The notes: generated by a model not told the origin, from the letters alone. A stretch of DNA of 64,000 nt from Azospirillum sp. SYSU D00513 (GCF_017356015.1 NZ_JAFIQV010000029.1:1-64000); one strand, 5' to 3'; shown: positions 33,554-42,887, counted from the first letter of the stretch. Made by a program: numbers and translations.

Positions 33554-34951
33554 ATGAGCAATACGAAAAACAACGCGCGCCGTCATGATGGTGCGAAGCC
33601 CGCCTATATCGGACCCCATAGGCGGCGCAAGGGGCTGACGGCCTGGGCCGCACTTGGTGTCGGCGCCGCGTTCCTGGGGGGATGTTCGCAGGATCTGATC
33701 CTGTCGGAACGCCTGGGCGGCAGGACCGGTGAGGTGGCTGGACTGGTTTACGCTCTTCCCAAAGGACAGGTCCAGCTTTCCGCCCAGCGGAAGATGGTGA
33801 CAAAAGATGATGTTGCTAAGGCGCAATTGGCAGCAACAATGGCAGCGGGTGCAGCAAAGACTGCAGAGGAACGGCATAAAGCCGCAGAGAAAGATCCAAA
33901 CTTCTCCCGGGAGGAAATAGATAACTTAAAGTTTATTTTCGGAAATCTTAGAGCGTCGGCTGGCGCTGCGGCTAATCGGGCGGCCTTTCTCGCTACTGTG
34001 GTTGACAAATTCGAGGAAAGCATAACGGTCACGGCGCTCCCGGTCATTCCGGACCCGGAACATCGCTTCACCGCCAATTTCAGCCATTCCATTGCACGCA
34101 GCGACGATTTCAAGCTGACCGTGTCGAATGGTCTTCTCACGACGACGTCCGTGACGTCCGCTGATGAAACAAAGGCCATCCTGACAAGTTTAGCCGGCCT
34201 TGTCGGGGCTTTCGTGGGAGCACCAATACCGTCCCCTCGTGCGTTCGAATTCGACGCAACCAAGGATAGTGATCAAGGAATCAATCCACAACAATGTAAA
34301 GAATTCAGCTATTCCCGTTCCTTTGACCCAACGGACCGAAGAGAACTAAGCGCCGTTCTAAAAGGCCTAAGTGAAAACGATAGCTCATTCGAAGTCGAAA
34401 TTGATGGGGTTCGCTGTTCGGCAAATGGGGGCACTGATGCATCGGTGTGCGGACCGACCGGGGCGGTCGAGAATAATGTGAGTGCCGACGCGAAAGCCAA
34501 GGGGTTGTTCTACAGGGCGCCCCGAAGCGTCAGGATTTCCATCGCACCATCAAGCGACGGAAACCCGCAATGCCCGCTTACGGGGCTGCCGACCGCGCAA
34601 TCGGTTACCGTCGTCGTGCCGGACTCGACGAGCGCGTTCGTGCTGCCGGCGGAAGGGGGCGGGTTCACCACGGCGACGATCGGCCATTCCTTCAAGGATG
34701 GCATGCCGACCACCTACGCCGTGACCCAGCCCAGCGAACTGCTCGGTGTGGCGAGCATTCCCGTCGATATCCTGAAGGCGCTGGTGTCCGTTCCCACGGA
34801 ACTGGTCCGGCTCCGCGTGAACTACGACTCCGAAGCCAATGCCATCATCGAACAGCGGATCAAGGAGCAGGAGCAATCCCTGACGCTCTTGAAGGCACAA
34901 CGTGATCTTGAGGCCGCAAGGGCGGCTTCGGCGCCTCCGGCATCGCCTTAA
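33554..34951 (+). CDS. Large lipoprotein of unknown function, atypical composition
   Basis: 465 residues from the ATG at 33554, with GGAGG nine bases upstream. An N-terminal basic region (PHRRRKG) and hydrophobic stretch end in lipobox FLGGC, so it is a lipoprotein with an unusually long n-region of about 30 residues. A helical, alanine-rich segment follows (about 75-125), then beta-rich sequence, and a C-terminal coiled-coil-like tail (IEQRIKEQEQSLTLLKAQRD). No known domain recognised. Codon use at 33760-34500 is clearly richer in A+T than its neighbours, which suggests acquisition. It stands alone between the flippase and the MCP. Confidence 0.8.
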   Translation: MSNTKNNARRHDGAKPAYIGPHRRRKGLTAWAALGVGAAFLGGCSQDLILSERLGGRTGEVAGLVYALPKGQVQLSAQRKMVTKDDVAKAQLAATMAAGAAKTAEERHKAAEKDPNFSREEIDNLKFIFGNLRASAGAAANRAAFLATVVDKFEESITVTALPVIPDPEHRFTANFSHSIARSDDFKLTVSNGLLTTTSVTSADETKAILTSLAGLVGAFVGAPIPSPRAFEFDATKDSDQGINPQQCKEFSYSRSFDPTDRRELSAVLKGLSENDSSFEVEIDGVRCSANGGTDASVCGPTGAVENNVSADAKAKGLFYRAPRSVRISIAPSSDGNPQCPLTGLPTAQSVTVVVPDSTSAFVLPAEGGGFTTATIGHSFKDGMPTTYAVTQPSELLGVASIPVDILKALVSVPTELVRLRVNYDSEANAIIEQRIKEQEQSLTLLKAQRDLEAARAASAPPASP

Positions 34952-34963
34952 CGGTCGTTCGTC

Positions 34964-35002
34964 GCGCTCTCCGGCTGTATCCGCGTTGGCGCCGGAGAGT
35001 GC
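34964..35002. terminator. Hairpin between the convergent lipoprotein and MCP genes
   Basis: Arms 34964-34975 and 34991-35002 pair over 12 bases with one mismatch, loop of 15. It lies just after the lipoprotein stop and before the MCP stop. No U-tract follows, so this is a weak terminator call. Confidence 0.45.
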
Positions 35003-35088
35003 CTATCCAGCAAGGCGAGTCCCCAGCCCTCGCCCCACGACCCGGCGGCGGCTCCCACCGCCGCCGGTCTTCATGGAAGCCCGCCCGC

Positions 35089-36780
35089 TCAGGCCGCGCG
35101 GATGCCGTTGAGGAAGGTCTCGACCTCGCGGCGCAGCGCATCGGCCTGGCGGGAGAGGGCGGCGGTGGCGTTCAGCACCTGCGTGGCCGCCGTTCCGGTC
35201 TGCTCGGCGGCATCGTTGACCTGGCCGATGGTGCCGCTCACCTCGGCGGTGCCCTGGGCGGCCTGCTGGACGTTGCGGGCGATCTCGCCGGTTGTCGCGG
35301 TCTGCTGTTCGATGGCCGCGGCGATGGCGGACGCGATCTCGTTCATGGTCGTGATGGTGCCGCCGATGCCCTCGATGGCCGACACGGTGCCGCGGGTGGC
35401 GGCCTGCACGTTGGCGATCTGGGCGGTGATCTCCTCGGTCGCCTTGGCCGTCTGGTTGGCGAGCTGCTTCACCTCGCTGGCCACCACGGCGAAGCCCTTG
35501 CCGGCCTCGCCGGCGCGTGCCGCCTCGATGGTGGCGTTCAGCGCCAGAAGGTTGGTCTGGCTGGCGATGTCCTGGATCAGCTTCACCACCTCGCCGATGC
35601 GGCCCGTCTCCTCGGCGAGGTTGCGGACCGAGCCGGTGGTGTCCTGGGCCTCGGCCGCGGCCCGTGTCGCGATCTCGCTGGAGCGGCGCACCTGGCGGCC
35701 GATCTCCTCGATCGAGGCGCTCATCTCCTCCGTGGCCGAGGCGACGGTCTGCACGTTCGCGGAGGTCTGGTCCGCCGCCACGGCCGACGCGGTGACCTGC
35801 CGGGTGGTCTGGTCGGCCAGCGCCGCCATCCGCTCGGCGGTCCCGCCCAACTCGGCCGAGGCCGAGGCCACGCCGCCGAGCACGCCGCCCACGGCATGGT
35901 CGAAGGTGCGGATCAGCTCTTCCAGCGTCGCCGTGTGGCGCTCCTTGGCCGCGCGCTCGGCCTCCTGCTCGGCGGCGAGGCGGTCGGCGGCGATCATGCT
36001 GTCCTTGAAGACCTGGACGGCCTCGGCCATCTGCCCGATCTCGTCCCGGCGGCCGAGCCCGACGATGGGGGCGCCCATGTCCCGCGCGGCCAGGCGCCGC
36101 ATCGCGGCCGTCATGGCGGCGATCGGGCGCGACACGCCGAACAGGATCAGCACGCACATGGCCGAGGCGCTCAGCGTGGCGAAGACGACCGCCCCGAGAA
36201 TCCAGAGGCGCGTTTCCTCGTGGATGCTCTCGCCCCGGTCCGCCAGGGTCCGGCCCTCGCGGGTGCTCAGCGCGATCCCCTGCTCCAGCAGGCCGCGGGC
36301 GCGCAGGAAGATCTCCTGCATCTCGGTCATGAAGAACTGCGACGCGTCGGCCCGCTTGCCCACCATGGACAGGGTGCGCATCTTCTGCCCGGCCTCCTGG
36401 TACTGCTTCCATTCCCCGAGGAAGCGGTCGGCGATGTCCCGCTCCTCGCCGGACGAGATCAGCGGCTCATAGGCCTGCCACGCCTCGTCACGGGCCTTCG
36501 CCGTGCCGTTGACGACCTCCATCGCGGCACCTTGTGCCGCGGCCGTCGCCGACAGCAGCGTGTGCGCCTCCGCGATCCGGTAGCGCTCCGTCAGCGCGGC
36601 CAGCCGGCCGAGATGGGCCGTGGCCGGCAGCGACTCGTCGCGGATCATGGCCGCGGCGCCGTTCACCTCCGACAGGCGCTGCATGGCGAACAGCCCGAGC
36701 GCCGCCACGAGAAGCACGGCGGAGCTGAAGGCGAAGATGATCTTGATCCGGATCGACACGTTGTTGAGCAGCGTCAGCAC
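35089..36780 (-). CDS. Methyl-accepting chemotaxis protein
   Basis: 563 residues from a GTG at 36780 with a GAGG site upstream. TM1 at about 11-31 and TM2 at about 190-212 flank a helical periplasmic sensor of about 155 residues (four-helix-bundle type). A HAMP domain (SRPIAAMTAAMRRLAARDMG) follows, then the signalling domain with the highly conserved tip RIGEVVKLIQDIASQTNLLA, LNATIEAARAGEAGKGFAVV and ASEVKQLANQTAKATEEI. It feeds CheA/CheW; the ligand is unknown. No che genes are adjacent. No CheR-docking pentapeptide is seen at the C-terminus. Confidence 0.93.
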   Translation of the reverse strand: MLTLLNNVSIRIKIIFAFSSAVLLVAALGLFAMQRLSEVNGAAAMIRDESLPATAHLGRLAALTERYRIAEAHTLLSATAAAQGAAMEVVNGTAKARDEAWQAYEPLISSGEERDIADRFLGEWKQYQEAGQKMRTLSMVGKRADASQFFMTEMQEIFLRARGLLEQGIALSTREGRTLADRGESIHEETRLWILGAVVFATLSASAMCVLILFGVSRPIAAMTAAMRRLAARDMGAPIVGLGRRDEIGQMAEAVQVFKDSMIAADRLAAEQEAERAAKERHTATLEELIRTFDHAVGGVLGGVASASAELGGTAERMAALADQTTRQVTASAVAADQTSANVQTVASATEEMSASIEEIGRQVRRSSEIATRAAAEAQDTTGSVRNLAEETGRIGEVVKLIQDIASQTNLLALNATIEAARAGEAGKGFAVVASEVKQLANQTAKATEEITAQIANVQAATRGTVSAIEGIGGTITTMNEIASAIAAAIEQQTATTGEIARNVQQAAQGTAEVSGTIGQVNDAAEQTGTAATQVLNATAALSRQADALRREVETFLNGIRAA

Positions 36781-37071
36781 GGCACTATCCTCTGATTGTC
36801 GAGAGCGCTCCCTTGGATTTTATTAAAACGCCTTTAATCTTTTCCGGGAGCTTATCGGGACAGATTATTCCGCGAGTCTTTACGCTTCGTTACAAATTTC
36901 AGCGAAGCCATGATGCCAGCGTTAAGATGATAATCCTTGAGCGTAGGATTTTCGGCACGATGCCGCACGATGGACTGCGCCCGCCACGCCGCCGCGTATT
37001 GCGCCGGGCGCGCGGAGGTCCAAAATGCAAGGCCAGCGACCCCGCAGTCACAAACCATCAGGTTCCCCGGC

Positions 37072-39105
37072 ATGAGCGACAATCCCTTCTTCGAGAGCTG
37101 GACCACCCCCTTCGGCATCCCGCCCTTCGACCGCATCCGGCCGGAGCATTTCCCGCCGGCCTTCGACCGAGGCATGGCGGAGCAGATCGCGGAGATCGAA
37201 GGCATCACCGGCAACCCGGAGGCGCCGGGCTTCGCCAACACGATCGAGGCGATGGAACGCGGGGGCAAGCTGCTGGGGCAGGTCTGCCGTGTGTTCTTCA
37301 ACCTGAACTCCAGCCACACCAGCGACGCCATCCAGGCCATAGCACTGGACTATTCGCCGAAGCTGGCCCAGCACAACATGCGCGTCTCGCTCGACCCGGC
37401 GCTCTTCGCGCGGGTGTCGGAGCTGTACGAGCGCCGCGCGTCGCTGGGGCTGGCGCCCGACCAGATGCGTCTGCTGGAACGCTACCGGCTCGGCTTCGTG
37501 CGCAGCGGCGCCGCATTGCCGCCGGCCGAGCGCGAGCGGATGGCCGCCATTTCCGAGCGGCTGGCGACCCTGCACACGCTCTTCGGCCAGAACGTCCTGC
37601 ATGACGAGAAAGAGTGGCAGCTCGTGCTGGAGGAGGCGGAGCTTGACGGCCTGCCGGACTTCATGCGGGCCGCCGCCGCCCAGGCCGCGAGGGAGCGCGG
37701 GCTGGAGGGGAAATACGTCATCACCCTCTCGCGCTCCTCGGTCGAGCCCTTCCTGACCTTCTCGGAACGGCGCGACCTGCGCAAGACCGCCTACACGGCC
37801 TGGCTGGAGCGCGGCGGCCATGACGGCGCGCATGACAACAAGCCGATCATCCGCGAGATCGTGGCGCTCCGCGCGGAGCGTGCGCGGCTGCTCGGCTACG
37901 CCACTTATGCCGACTACAAGTTCGACGACACGATGGCGAAGACGCCGGCAGCCGCCGCCGAGCTGCTGGCGAAGGTGTGGGAGCCCGCCAAGGAGAAGGC
38001 CGCCGCCGAGCGCGCCGAGCTTCAGGCCCAGGCCGCCGCCGAGGGGGTGAACGAGGGCATCGCGCCCTGGGACTGGCGCCATTACGCCGAGAAGGTGCGC
38101 AAGGCCAAGTACGAGCTGGACGAGGCGGAGGTGAAGCCCTACTTCGTGCTCGACAACATGGTGCGCGCCGCCTTTGACACGGCGACCCGCCTGTTCGGCG
38201 TCACCTTCGCCGAGCGCACCGACGTGCCCCTCTACCACCCGGACGTCCGCGTCTACGAGGTGCGGGAGGGCGAGCGGCATGTCGGGCTCTTCATCCACGA
38301 CAATTTCGCCCGCGCGGAGAAGCGGTCCGGCGCCTGGATGAGCAGCTACCGCGATTACGAATCCTTCGACGGGACCGTCACCCCGATCATCGTCAACAAC
38401 AACAACTTCGCCAAGGGCGAGCCGACCCTGCTGAGCTTCGACGAGGCGGAGACGCTCTTCCACGAGTTCGGCCACGGTCTGCATGGGCTGCTCAGCAACG
38501 CGCGCTACCCGTCCCAGTCCGGCACCTCGGTGCGGCGCGACTTCGTGGAGTTCCCGTCCCAGGTCTACGAGCACTGGATGGCGGCGCCCGAGAATCTTCG
38601 CAAATACGCGGTGCACTACAAGACGGGGCAGCCGATCCCGGACGAGCTTTTGGGCCGGCTGCTCGCCGCGCGGACCTTCAACCAGGGCTTCGGCACGGTG
38701 GAATACACGGCCGCCGCCCTGCTGGACCTGGAGTTCCACACCCACCCGGACCCGGGGTCCCTCGACGTGCCGGCCTTCGAGCGGGAGGTGCTGGCGAAGA
38801 TCGGCATGCCGGCGGAGATCGCCGTCCGCCACCGCCCGGCCCATTTCCAGCACCTCTTCGCGGGCGACGGCTACGCCGCCGGCTATTACGCCTATCTCTG
38901 GGCGGAGGTGCTGGACGCCGACGGGTTCGAGGCCTTCGCCGAGGCCGGGAACATGTTCGATCCAGCCCTCTCGGCGCGGCTGAAGGACATCTACCAGGCC
39001 GGCGACACCCGCGACCCGATGGAGCTGTATGTCGCCTTCCGCGGCCGCGAGCCGCGGATCGAGGCGCTTCTGAAGCACAGGGGCTTGACGGCGAAGGCGG
39101 CGTAA
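37072..39105 (+). CDS. dcp: M3 family metallopeptidase (peptidyl-dipeptidase Dcp)
   Basis: 677 residues from the ATG at 37072 (MSDNPFFESWTTPFGIPPFD). Its Shine-Dalgarno site is weak, but the N-terminus matches the family. The zinc motif is HEFGHGLHGLL, in the context LLSFDEAETLFHEFGHGLHG, with the family's late YxxxYLWAEVLDADGF. No signal peptide, so cytoplasmic. It trims C-terminal dipeptides from peptides in protein turnover. The 54-base gap to the downstream Liv-type receptor, which has its own strong RBS, allows cotranscription. Confidence 0.93.
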   Translation: MSDNPFFESWTTPFGIPPFDRIRPEHFPPAFDRGMAEQIAEIEGITGNPEAPGFANTIEAMERGGKLLGQVCRVFFNLNSSHTSDAIQAIALDYSPKLAQHNMRVSLDPALFARVSELYERRASLGLAPDQMRLLERYRLGFVRSGAALPPAERERMAAISERLATLHTLFGQNVLHDEKEWQLVLEEAELDGLPDFMRAAAAQAARERGLEGKYVITLSRSSVEPFLTFSERRDLRKTAYTAWLERGGHDGAHDNKPIIREIVALRAERARLLGYATYADYKFDDTMAKTPAAAAELLAKVWEPAKEKAAAERAELQAQAAAEGVNEGIAPWDWRHYAEKVRKAKYELDEAEVKPYFVLDNMVRAAFDTATRLFGVTFAERTDVPLYHPDVRVYEVREGERHVGLFIHDNFARAEKRSGAWMSSYRDYESFDGTVTPIIVNNNNFAKGEPTLLSFDEAETLFHEFGHGLHGLLSNARYPSQSGTSVRRDFVEFPSQVYEHWMAAPENLRKYAVHYKTGQPIPDELLGRLLAARTFNQGFGTVEYTAAALLDLEFHTHPDPGSLDVPAFEREVLAKIGMPAEIAVRHRPAHFQHLFAGDGYAAGYYAYLWAEVLDADGFEAFAEAGNMFDPALSARLKDIYQAGDTRDPMELYVAFRGREPRIEALLKHRGLTAKAA

Positions 39106-39159
39106 GGCAGCCCTTTGTGTCTGGGCCGGGACATCAGGCCGGATCCTAAGGAGGAACAC

Positions 39160-40272
39160 ATGACCAAACGCATCGCCCTCGCCACAACGATGGCGCTTCT
39201 TTCCGGCACCTTCCTGACCGGCGCCGCCCATGCCGACATCGTCATCGGCATCGGCACCGCCACCACCGGCGCTGTCGCGGCGCTTGGCCAGCAGTCCGTC
39301 ATGGGCGCCGAGCAGGCGGTCAAGGACATCAACGCCAAGGGCGGCGTGCTCGGCCAGAAGCTCGTTCTGAAGGTCGGCGACGAGGCCTGCGATCCCAAGC
39401 AGGCCGTCGCCGTCGCCAACCGCTTCGTCTCCGACGGGGTGGTCGCCGTGGTCGGCCATCTCTGCTCCGGCGCCAGCATCGCCGCCTCGGACGTCTACAC
39501 CGAGGAAGGCATCGTGATGGTCAGCCCGACGGCGACCAGCCCGGCCCTGACCGAGAAGGCGCGCGAGAACATCTTCCGCGTCTGCGGCCGCGACGACCAG
39601 CAGGGCGTCGTGTCCGGTCAGTACATCGCCGAGAAGTTCAAGGGCAAGCCGGTCGCCGTCGTCGACGACAAGCAGGCCTACGGCAAGGGCCTGGCCGACG
39701 TCGTCGAGAAGACGCTGAAGGACGCGGGCGTGGGCGTCGCCTACCGCGGCTCCGTCACGGCCGGCGAGCGCGACTTCGCAGCACTCGTCACCGCGCTGAA
39801 GGACAAGAACGTCGAGGCGGTCTATTACGGCGGCTACCATCCGGAACTCGGCCTGATCGCCCGCCAGTCGCGCGAGATGGGGCTGCAGGCACAGTTCATC
39901 GCCGGCGACGGCCTGAACAACGCCGAATACTGGTCGATCACCGGCCCGGCCGGCGCGGGCACCCTCTACACCGACAGCCCGTCCGCGGCCGACAACCCGG
40001 CGGCGGCCCAGCTCGTCAAGGCCTTCGAGCAGGCCAAGCAGGATGCCGGCAACTTCGCCTTCTACAGCTACGCCGCGGTGCAGGTCATCGCCGAGGGGCT
40101 GAAGAAGGCCGGTGCCGCCGACGGCAAGAAGCTCGCCACCGCTCTGCACGGCAACAGCTTCGACACGGTCGTCGGGCAGATCCAGTTCGACAAGAAGGGC
40201 GACGTGGTGAAGCCGGCCTACGTGCTGTACGAGTGGCGCGACGGCAAGAACGTCCAGCTCACCGGCAAGTAA
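39160..40272 (+). CDS. Branched-chain amino acid ABC transporter receptor (LivJ/LivK type)
   Basis: 370 residues from the ATG at 39160 with an AAGGAGG ribosome binding site eight bases upstream. Sec signal (IALATTMALLSGTFLTGAAHA), then a canonical LivJ/K fold: GAEQAVKDINAKGGVLGQKL, GDEACDPKQAVAVANRFV, ASDVYTEEGIVMVSPTATSP. The cysteine pair (EACDP/GHLCSG) forms the family disulphide. It delivers leucine/isoleucine/valine to LivHMGF, which are not in the window. Sequence and length are typical. Ends at a clear terminator. Confidence 0.92.
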   Translation: MTKRIALATTMALLSGTFLTGAAHADIVIGIGTATTGAVAALGQQSVMGAEQAVKDINAKGGVLGQKLVLKVGDEACDPKQAVAVANRFVSDGVVAVVGHLCSGASIAASDVYTEEGIVMVSPTATSPALTEKARENIFRVCGRDDQQGVVSGQYIAEKFKGKPVAVVDDKQAYGKGLADVVEKTLKDAGVGVAYRGSVTAGERDFAALVTALKDKNVEAVYYGGYHPELGLIARQSREMGLQAQFIAGDGLNNAEYWSITGPAGAGTLYTDSPSAADNPAAAQLVKAFEQAKQDAGNFAFYSYAAVQVIAEGLKKAGAADGKKLATALHGNSFDTVVGQIQFDKKGDVVKPAYVLYEWRDGKNVQLTGK

Positions 40273-40317
40273 GCCTGGGCTTCTCCCCAAGGCTCGCGTG
40301 GCGTGTGAACGGAAAAG

Positions 40318-40343
40318 AAGGCAAGCCCGACAGGGCTTGCCTT
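40318..40343. terminator. Bidirectional intrinsic terminator between liv receptor and slyX
   Basis: Eleven-base perfect arms (40318-40328 and 40333-40343), four-base loop, T5 on the plus strand and an A-rich run upstream that serves the minus strand. Confidence 0.9.
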
Positions 40344-40345
40344 TT

Positions 40346-40588
40346 TCAATAATGCGGCGGGGGCTGGTCGTCCTGGGGGGAGCGCTCAAAGCCGCCGGCC
40401 TCGACGTCCGCGAGCCGTTCCTTCAGGCGGCGGACCTGCAGGTTCAGCAGGTCGATGGCCCGGCCCTGCTCGAACAGCACGGCCGACATCTCCTCCGCCA
40501 TGCGCTCGTGATGGGCGAGGCGGATCTCCAGCTCGGTCAGACGGGCTTCGGCGCCGCCGCTCGGGGCGGGCGTGGCTGGCTCGGTCAT
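40346..40588 (-). CDS. slyX: SlyX family protein
   Basis: 80 residues from the ATG at 40588 (MTEPATPAPSGGAEARLTEL). The chain is one long coiled coil (LEIRLAHHERMAEEMSAVLF, then NLQVRRLKERLADVE) and ends in the SlyX hallmark PPHY. SlyX function is not known; in enterobacteria the gene sits by slyD. Here it is alone, sharing the terminator with the convergent liv receptor gene. Confidence 0.9.
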   Translation of the reverse strand: MTEPATPAPSGGAEARLTELEIRLAHHERMAEEMSAVLFEQGRAIDLLNLQVRRLKERLADVEAGGFERSPQDDQPPPHY

Positions 40589-40784
40589 AGGAAGAACCTC
40601 GGGCTGGTCAAAGCGGGCGCACTGTCGTCCACTCTCACGCGGAACGCAATTCAGGATGGCGCCCCGCCCGCTGGACAAAGCGCGGCGGGGCCGCTATGCC
40701 CACGGCCGGATTGGTGTTTTCGGGCCGGACCCGGCTGCCGCGCCTGCGTCGCGGCGGGGCGGGTGTCCGGCGGAGCGAGGGTGA

Positions 40785-42719
40785 ATGATCGTCGTCGTCA
40801 TGGGTGTGTCCGGGTCCGGCAAATCGACCGTCGGCCAGATGCTGGCGGAAGGCTGGGGCTGCGCCTTCAGCGACGCCGACAGCTTCCACCCGGCCTCCAA
40901 CGTCGAGAAGATGAGCCGTGGCGTGCCGCTGACCGACGAGGACCGCATTCCCTGGCTGCGCGCCATCCGCGCCGCCATGGAGGAGTCGCTGGCCGCCGGG
41001 CGCGACCATGTCTTCGCCTGCTCCGCCCTGAAGCGGGAATACCGCCACATCTTGGCACCGGACGGCACCGCGACGGGGGAGGTGGTGTTCGCCCATCTCA
41101 GCGGCTCGGCGGAGCTGATCCGGGAGCGGCTGGGTGCCCGCAGCGGGCATTTCTTCGATCCCGCGCTGTTGCAGAGCCAGTTCGACACGCTGGAGGCGCC
41201 GGACGACGCCATCCTGGTGGACATCCGCCGGAGCCCGGAGGACATCGTCGCGGACCTGACGCGGGTCCTGCGGCCGGACAGCACGATCGAGGAGGACAGG
41301 GGCATGACGGTAGCTGGCGGCGCGACGATGGGCCTCGTGGGGCTGGGGGTCATGGGCCGCAACCTGGCGGCCAATCTGGCCGATCACGGCGTCACGGTCG
41401 CCGGCTACGACCTCGGCGCCGAGCAGCGCGCGGCCTTCGCGGCGGCCGTGCCGAACGGCGTCACCTGCGGCACCCTGTCGGAGATGCTGGAGAAGCTGCC
41501 GACCCCGCGGCTGATCCTCATGATGGTGCCGGCGGGCGCGCCGGTGGACGCGCTGCTCGCCTCGCTGCTGCCGGTGCTGTCGCGCGGCGACGTGGTGATC
41601 GACGGCGGCAACTCCCACTACCGCGACACCCAGGCGCGCGTGCGCCGGGCCGCCAACATGGGGGTGGAGTTCATCGGCCTCGGCGTGTCGGGCGGGGAGG
41701 AGGGCGCGCGGCGCGGCCCCTCGCTGATGGCCGGAGGAACGGAGGAGGCGGTCGGGCGCGTCGCCCCGCTGCTGCGCGCCATCGCGGCGCGGGCACCGGA
41801 CGGGGAGCCCTGCTTCGCGCGGGTCGGGCCGGATGGTGCCGGCCATTTCGTGAAGATGATCCACAACGGCATCGAATATGCCGATATGCAACTGATCTCC
41901 GAGGGCTACCACCTGCTGCGCAACCTCTGCGGCTTCTCCTACGAGAAGCTCGCGGAGACCTTCTCCGCCTGGAACGAGGGGGAGCTGGCCTCCTACCTGA
42001 TGGAGATCACGACCGCGATCCTGGGCAAGGCCGACCCGGAGACGGGCGCCCCGATCCTGGAGATCATCCGCGACGCCGCCGGCCAGAAGGGCACGGGCCA
42101 CTGGGCCTCGACCACGGCGATGGAGCTGGGCATGCCCGCCCCGACCATCGCCGAGGCGGTCTTCGCCCGCAGCCTGTCGGCCCTGAAGGAGGAGCGGGTG
42201 GCCGCGGCGGCGGCCCTGCCGGTGGCTCCGCCGGCCGCCCTGTCGGACACCGAGGCCGAGGCGCTGGCCGCCGCCATCGGCGACGCGCTGCTGGCCGCCC
42301 GCATCGCCGTCTATGCCCAGGGCTTCGCCGTCATCGCCGCGGGCAGCCGCGAGTTCGGCTGGAACATCGACATGGCCGCCGTCTCCTCCATCTGGCGGGG
42401 CGGCTGCATCATCCGCGCGCGGGTGCTGGAGCGCATCCTGACCGCGCTGCGCCGCACGCCGGACCTGCCCAACCTGATGCTGGACGAGGAGCTGTCGGGC
42501 CTGGTCCGCCAGGGCGAGGCGGGCTGGCGCCGCGCCATCGGCGCCGCCGTCGCCGCCGGGGTGCCGGTCCCCGCCATGGGTTCCGCGCTCGCCTATTGGG
42601 ACGGCTACCGCACCGGGCGGCTGTGGGCCAACATGATCCAGGCCCAGCGCGACTTCTTCGGCGCGCACGGCTACGAGCGGCTGGACCGCCCCGGCAAGAC
42701 CCACACGGACTGGAGCTGA
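40785..42719 (+). CDS. gntK-gnd: Gluconokinase - 6-phosphogluconate dehydrogenase fusion
   Basis: 644 residues in one frame. Residues 1-165 are a GntK-type gluconate kinase: P-loop GVSGSGKST (7-15), DADSFHPASNVEKM, CSALKREYR. Residues from about 174 are a complete 6-phosphogluconate dehydrogenase: GLVGLGVMGRNLAANLADHG, IDGGNSHYRDT, GVSGGEEGARRGPSLM, and catalytic-site VKMIHNGIEY. The pair turns gluconate into 6-phosphogluconate and then ribulose 5-phosphate. In most bacteria these are separate proteins. At the junction the ATG at 41304 has GGAGG at 41291-41295, eight bases away, and would yield a free 471-residue Gnd of normal size. Confidence 0.92.
   Translation: MIVVVMGVSGSGKSTVGQMLAEGWGCAFSDADSFHPASNVEKMSRGVPLTDEDRIPWLRAIRAAMEESLAAGRDHVFACSALKREYRHILAPDGTATGEVVFAHLSGSAELIRERLGARSGHFFDPALLQSQFDTLEAPDDAILVDIRRSPEDIVADLTRVLRPDSTIEEDRGMTVAGGATMGLVGLGVMGRNLAANLADHGVTVAGYDLGAEQRAAFAAAVPNGVTCGTLSEMLEKLPTPRLILMMVPAGAPVDALLASLLPVLSRGDVVIDGGNSHYRDTQARVRRAANMGVEFIGLGVSGGEEGARRGPSLMAGGTEEAVGRVAPLLRAIAARAPDGEPCFARVGPDGAGHFVKMIHNGIEYADMQLISEGYHLLRNLCGFSYEKLAETFSAWNEGELASYLMEITTAILGKADPETGAPILEIIRDAAGQKGTGHWASTTAMELGMPAPTIAEAVFARSLSALKEERVAAAAALPVAPPAALSDTEAEALAAAIGDALLAARIAVYAQGFAVIAAGSREFGWNIDMAAVSSIWRGGCIIRARVLERILTALRRTPDLPNLMLDEELSGLVRQGEAGWRRAIGAAVAAGVPVPAMGSALAYWDGYRTGRLWANMIQAQRDFFGAHGYERLDRPGKTHTDWS
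41291..41306 (+). promoter_or_regulatory. Internal ribosome binding site and start for free Gnd
   Basis: GGAGG (41291-41295) plus eight-base spacer and ATG (41304-41306), in frame, exactly at the kinase/dehydrogenase junction (MTVAGGATMGLVGLG). The position matches the natural N-terminus of single-domain 6-phosphogluconate dehydrogenases. Confidence 0.6.
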
Positions 42720-42730
42720 CGGCCCAACCC

Positions 42731-42758
42731 TCGAAGGCACGGGCTTTCGAAATTTTTT
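42731..42758 (+). terminator. Intrinsic terminator after gntK-gnd
   Basis: Eight-base stem (42731-42738 with 42743-42750, one G-U pair), tetraloop, then T6 at 42753-42758. It is eleven bases after the stop codon. Confidence 0.75.
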
Positions 42759-42809
42759 GGCCCTTCCGTCTTGAAAGCCGAATTTCGGGGCTTGCAAGGC
42801 GGAAGGGCC
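42759..42809. repeat. 51-nt imperfect hairpin upstream of rpoH
   Basis: Two 21-base arms (42759-42779, 42789-42809) pair with two mismatches around a nine-base loop. No U-tract follows on either strand, and it directly abuts the gntK-gnd terminator. It may be a remnant of a small palindromic repeat family or a structured 3' end. It lies upstream of the rpoH promoter and so outside the rpoH transcript. Confidence 0.7.
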
Positions 42810-42887
42810 TTACCAATGTTACGGTCCATCGCAGCCCGGCCCCCGCGGCAAACCCGGCCGGAGCGTCGCGAATTATACACGCCCCCT

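Noticed and set aside
36781..37071. Inverted repeats and A+T-rich stretch between MCP and dcp, considered as a sigma-28 promoter
   Set aside because: TAAAG-like -35 is present, but no GCCGATAA-like -10 at the right distance.
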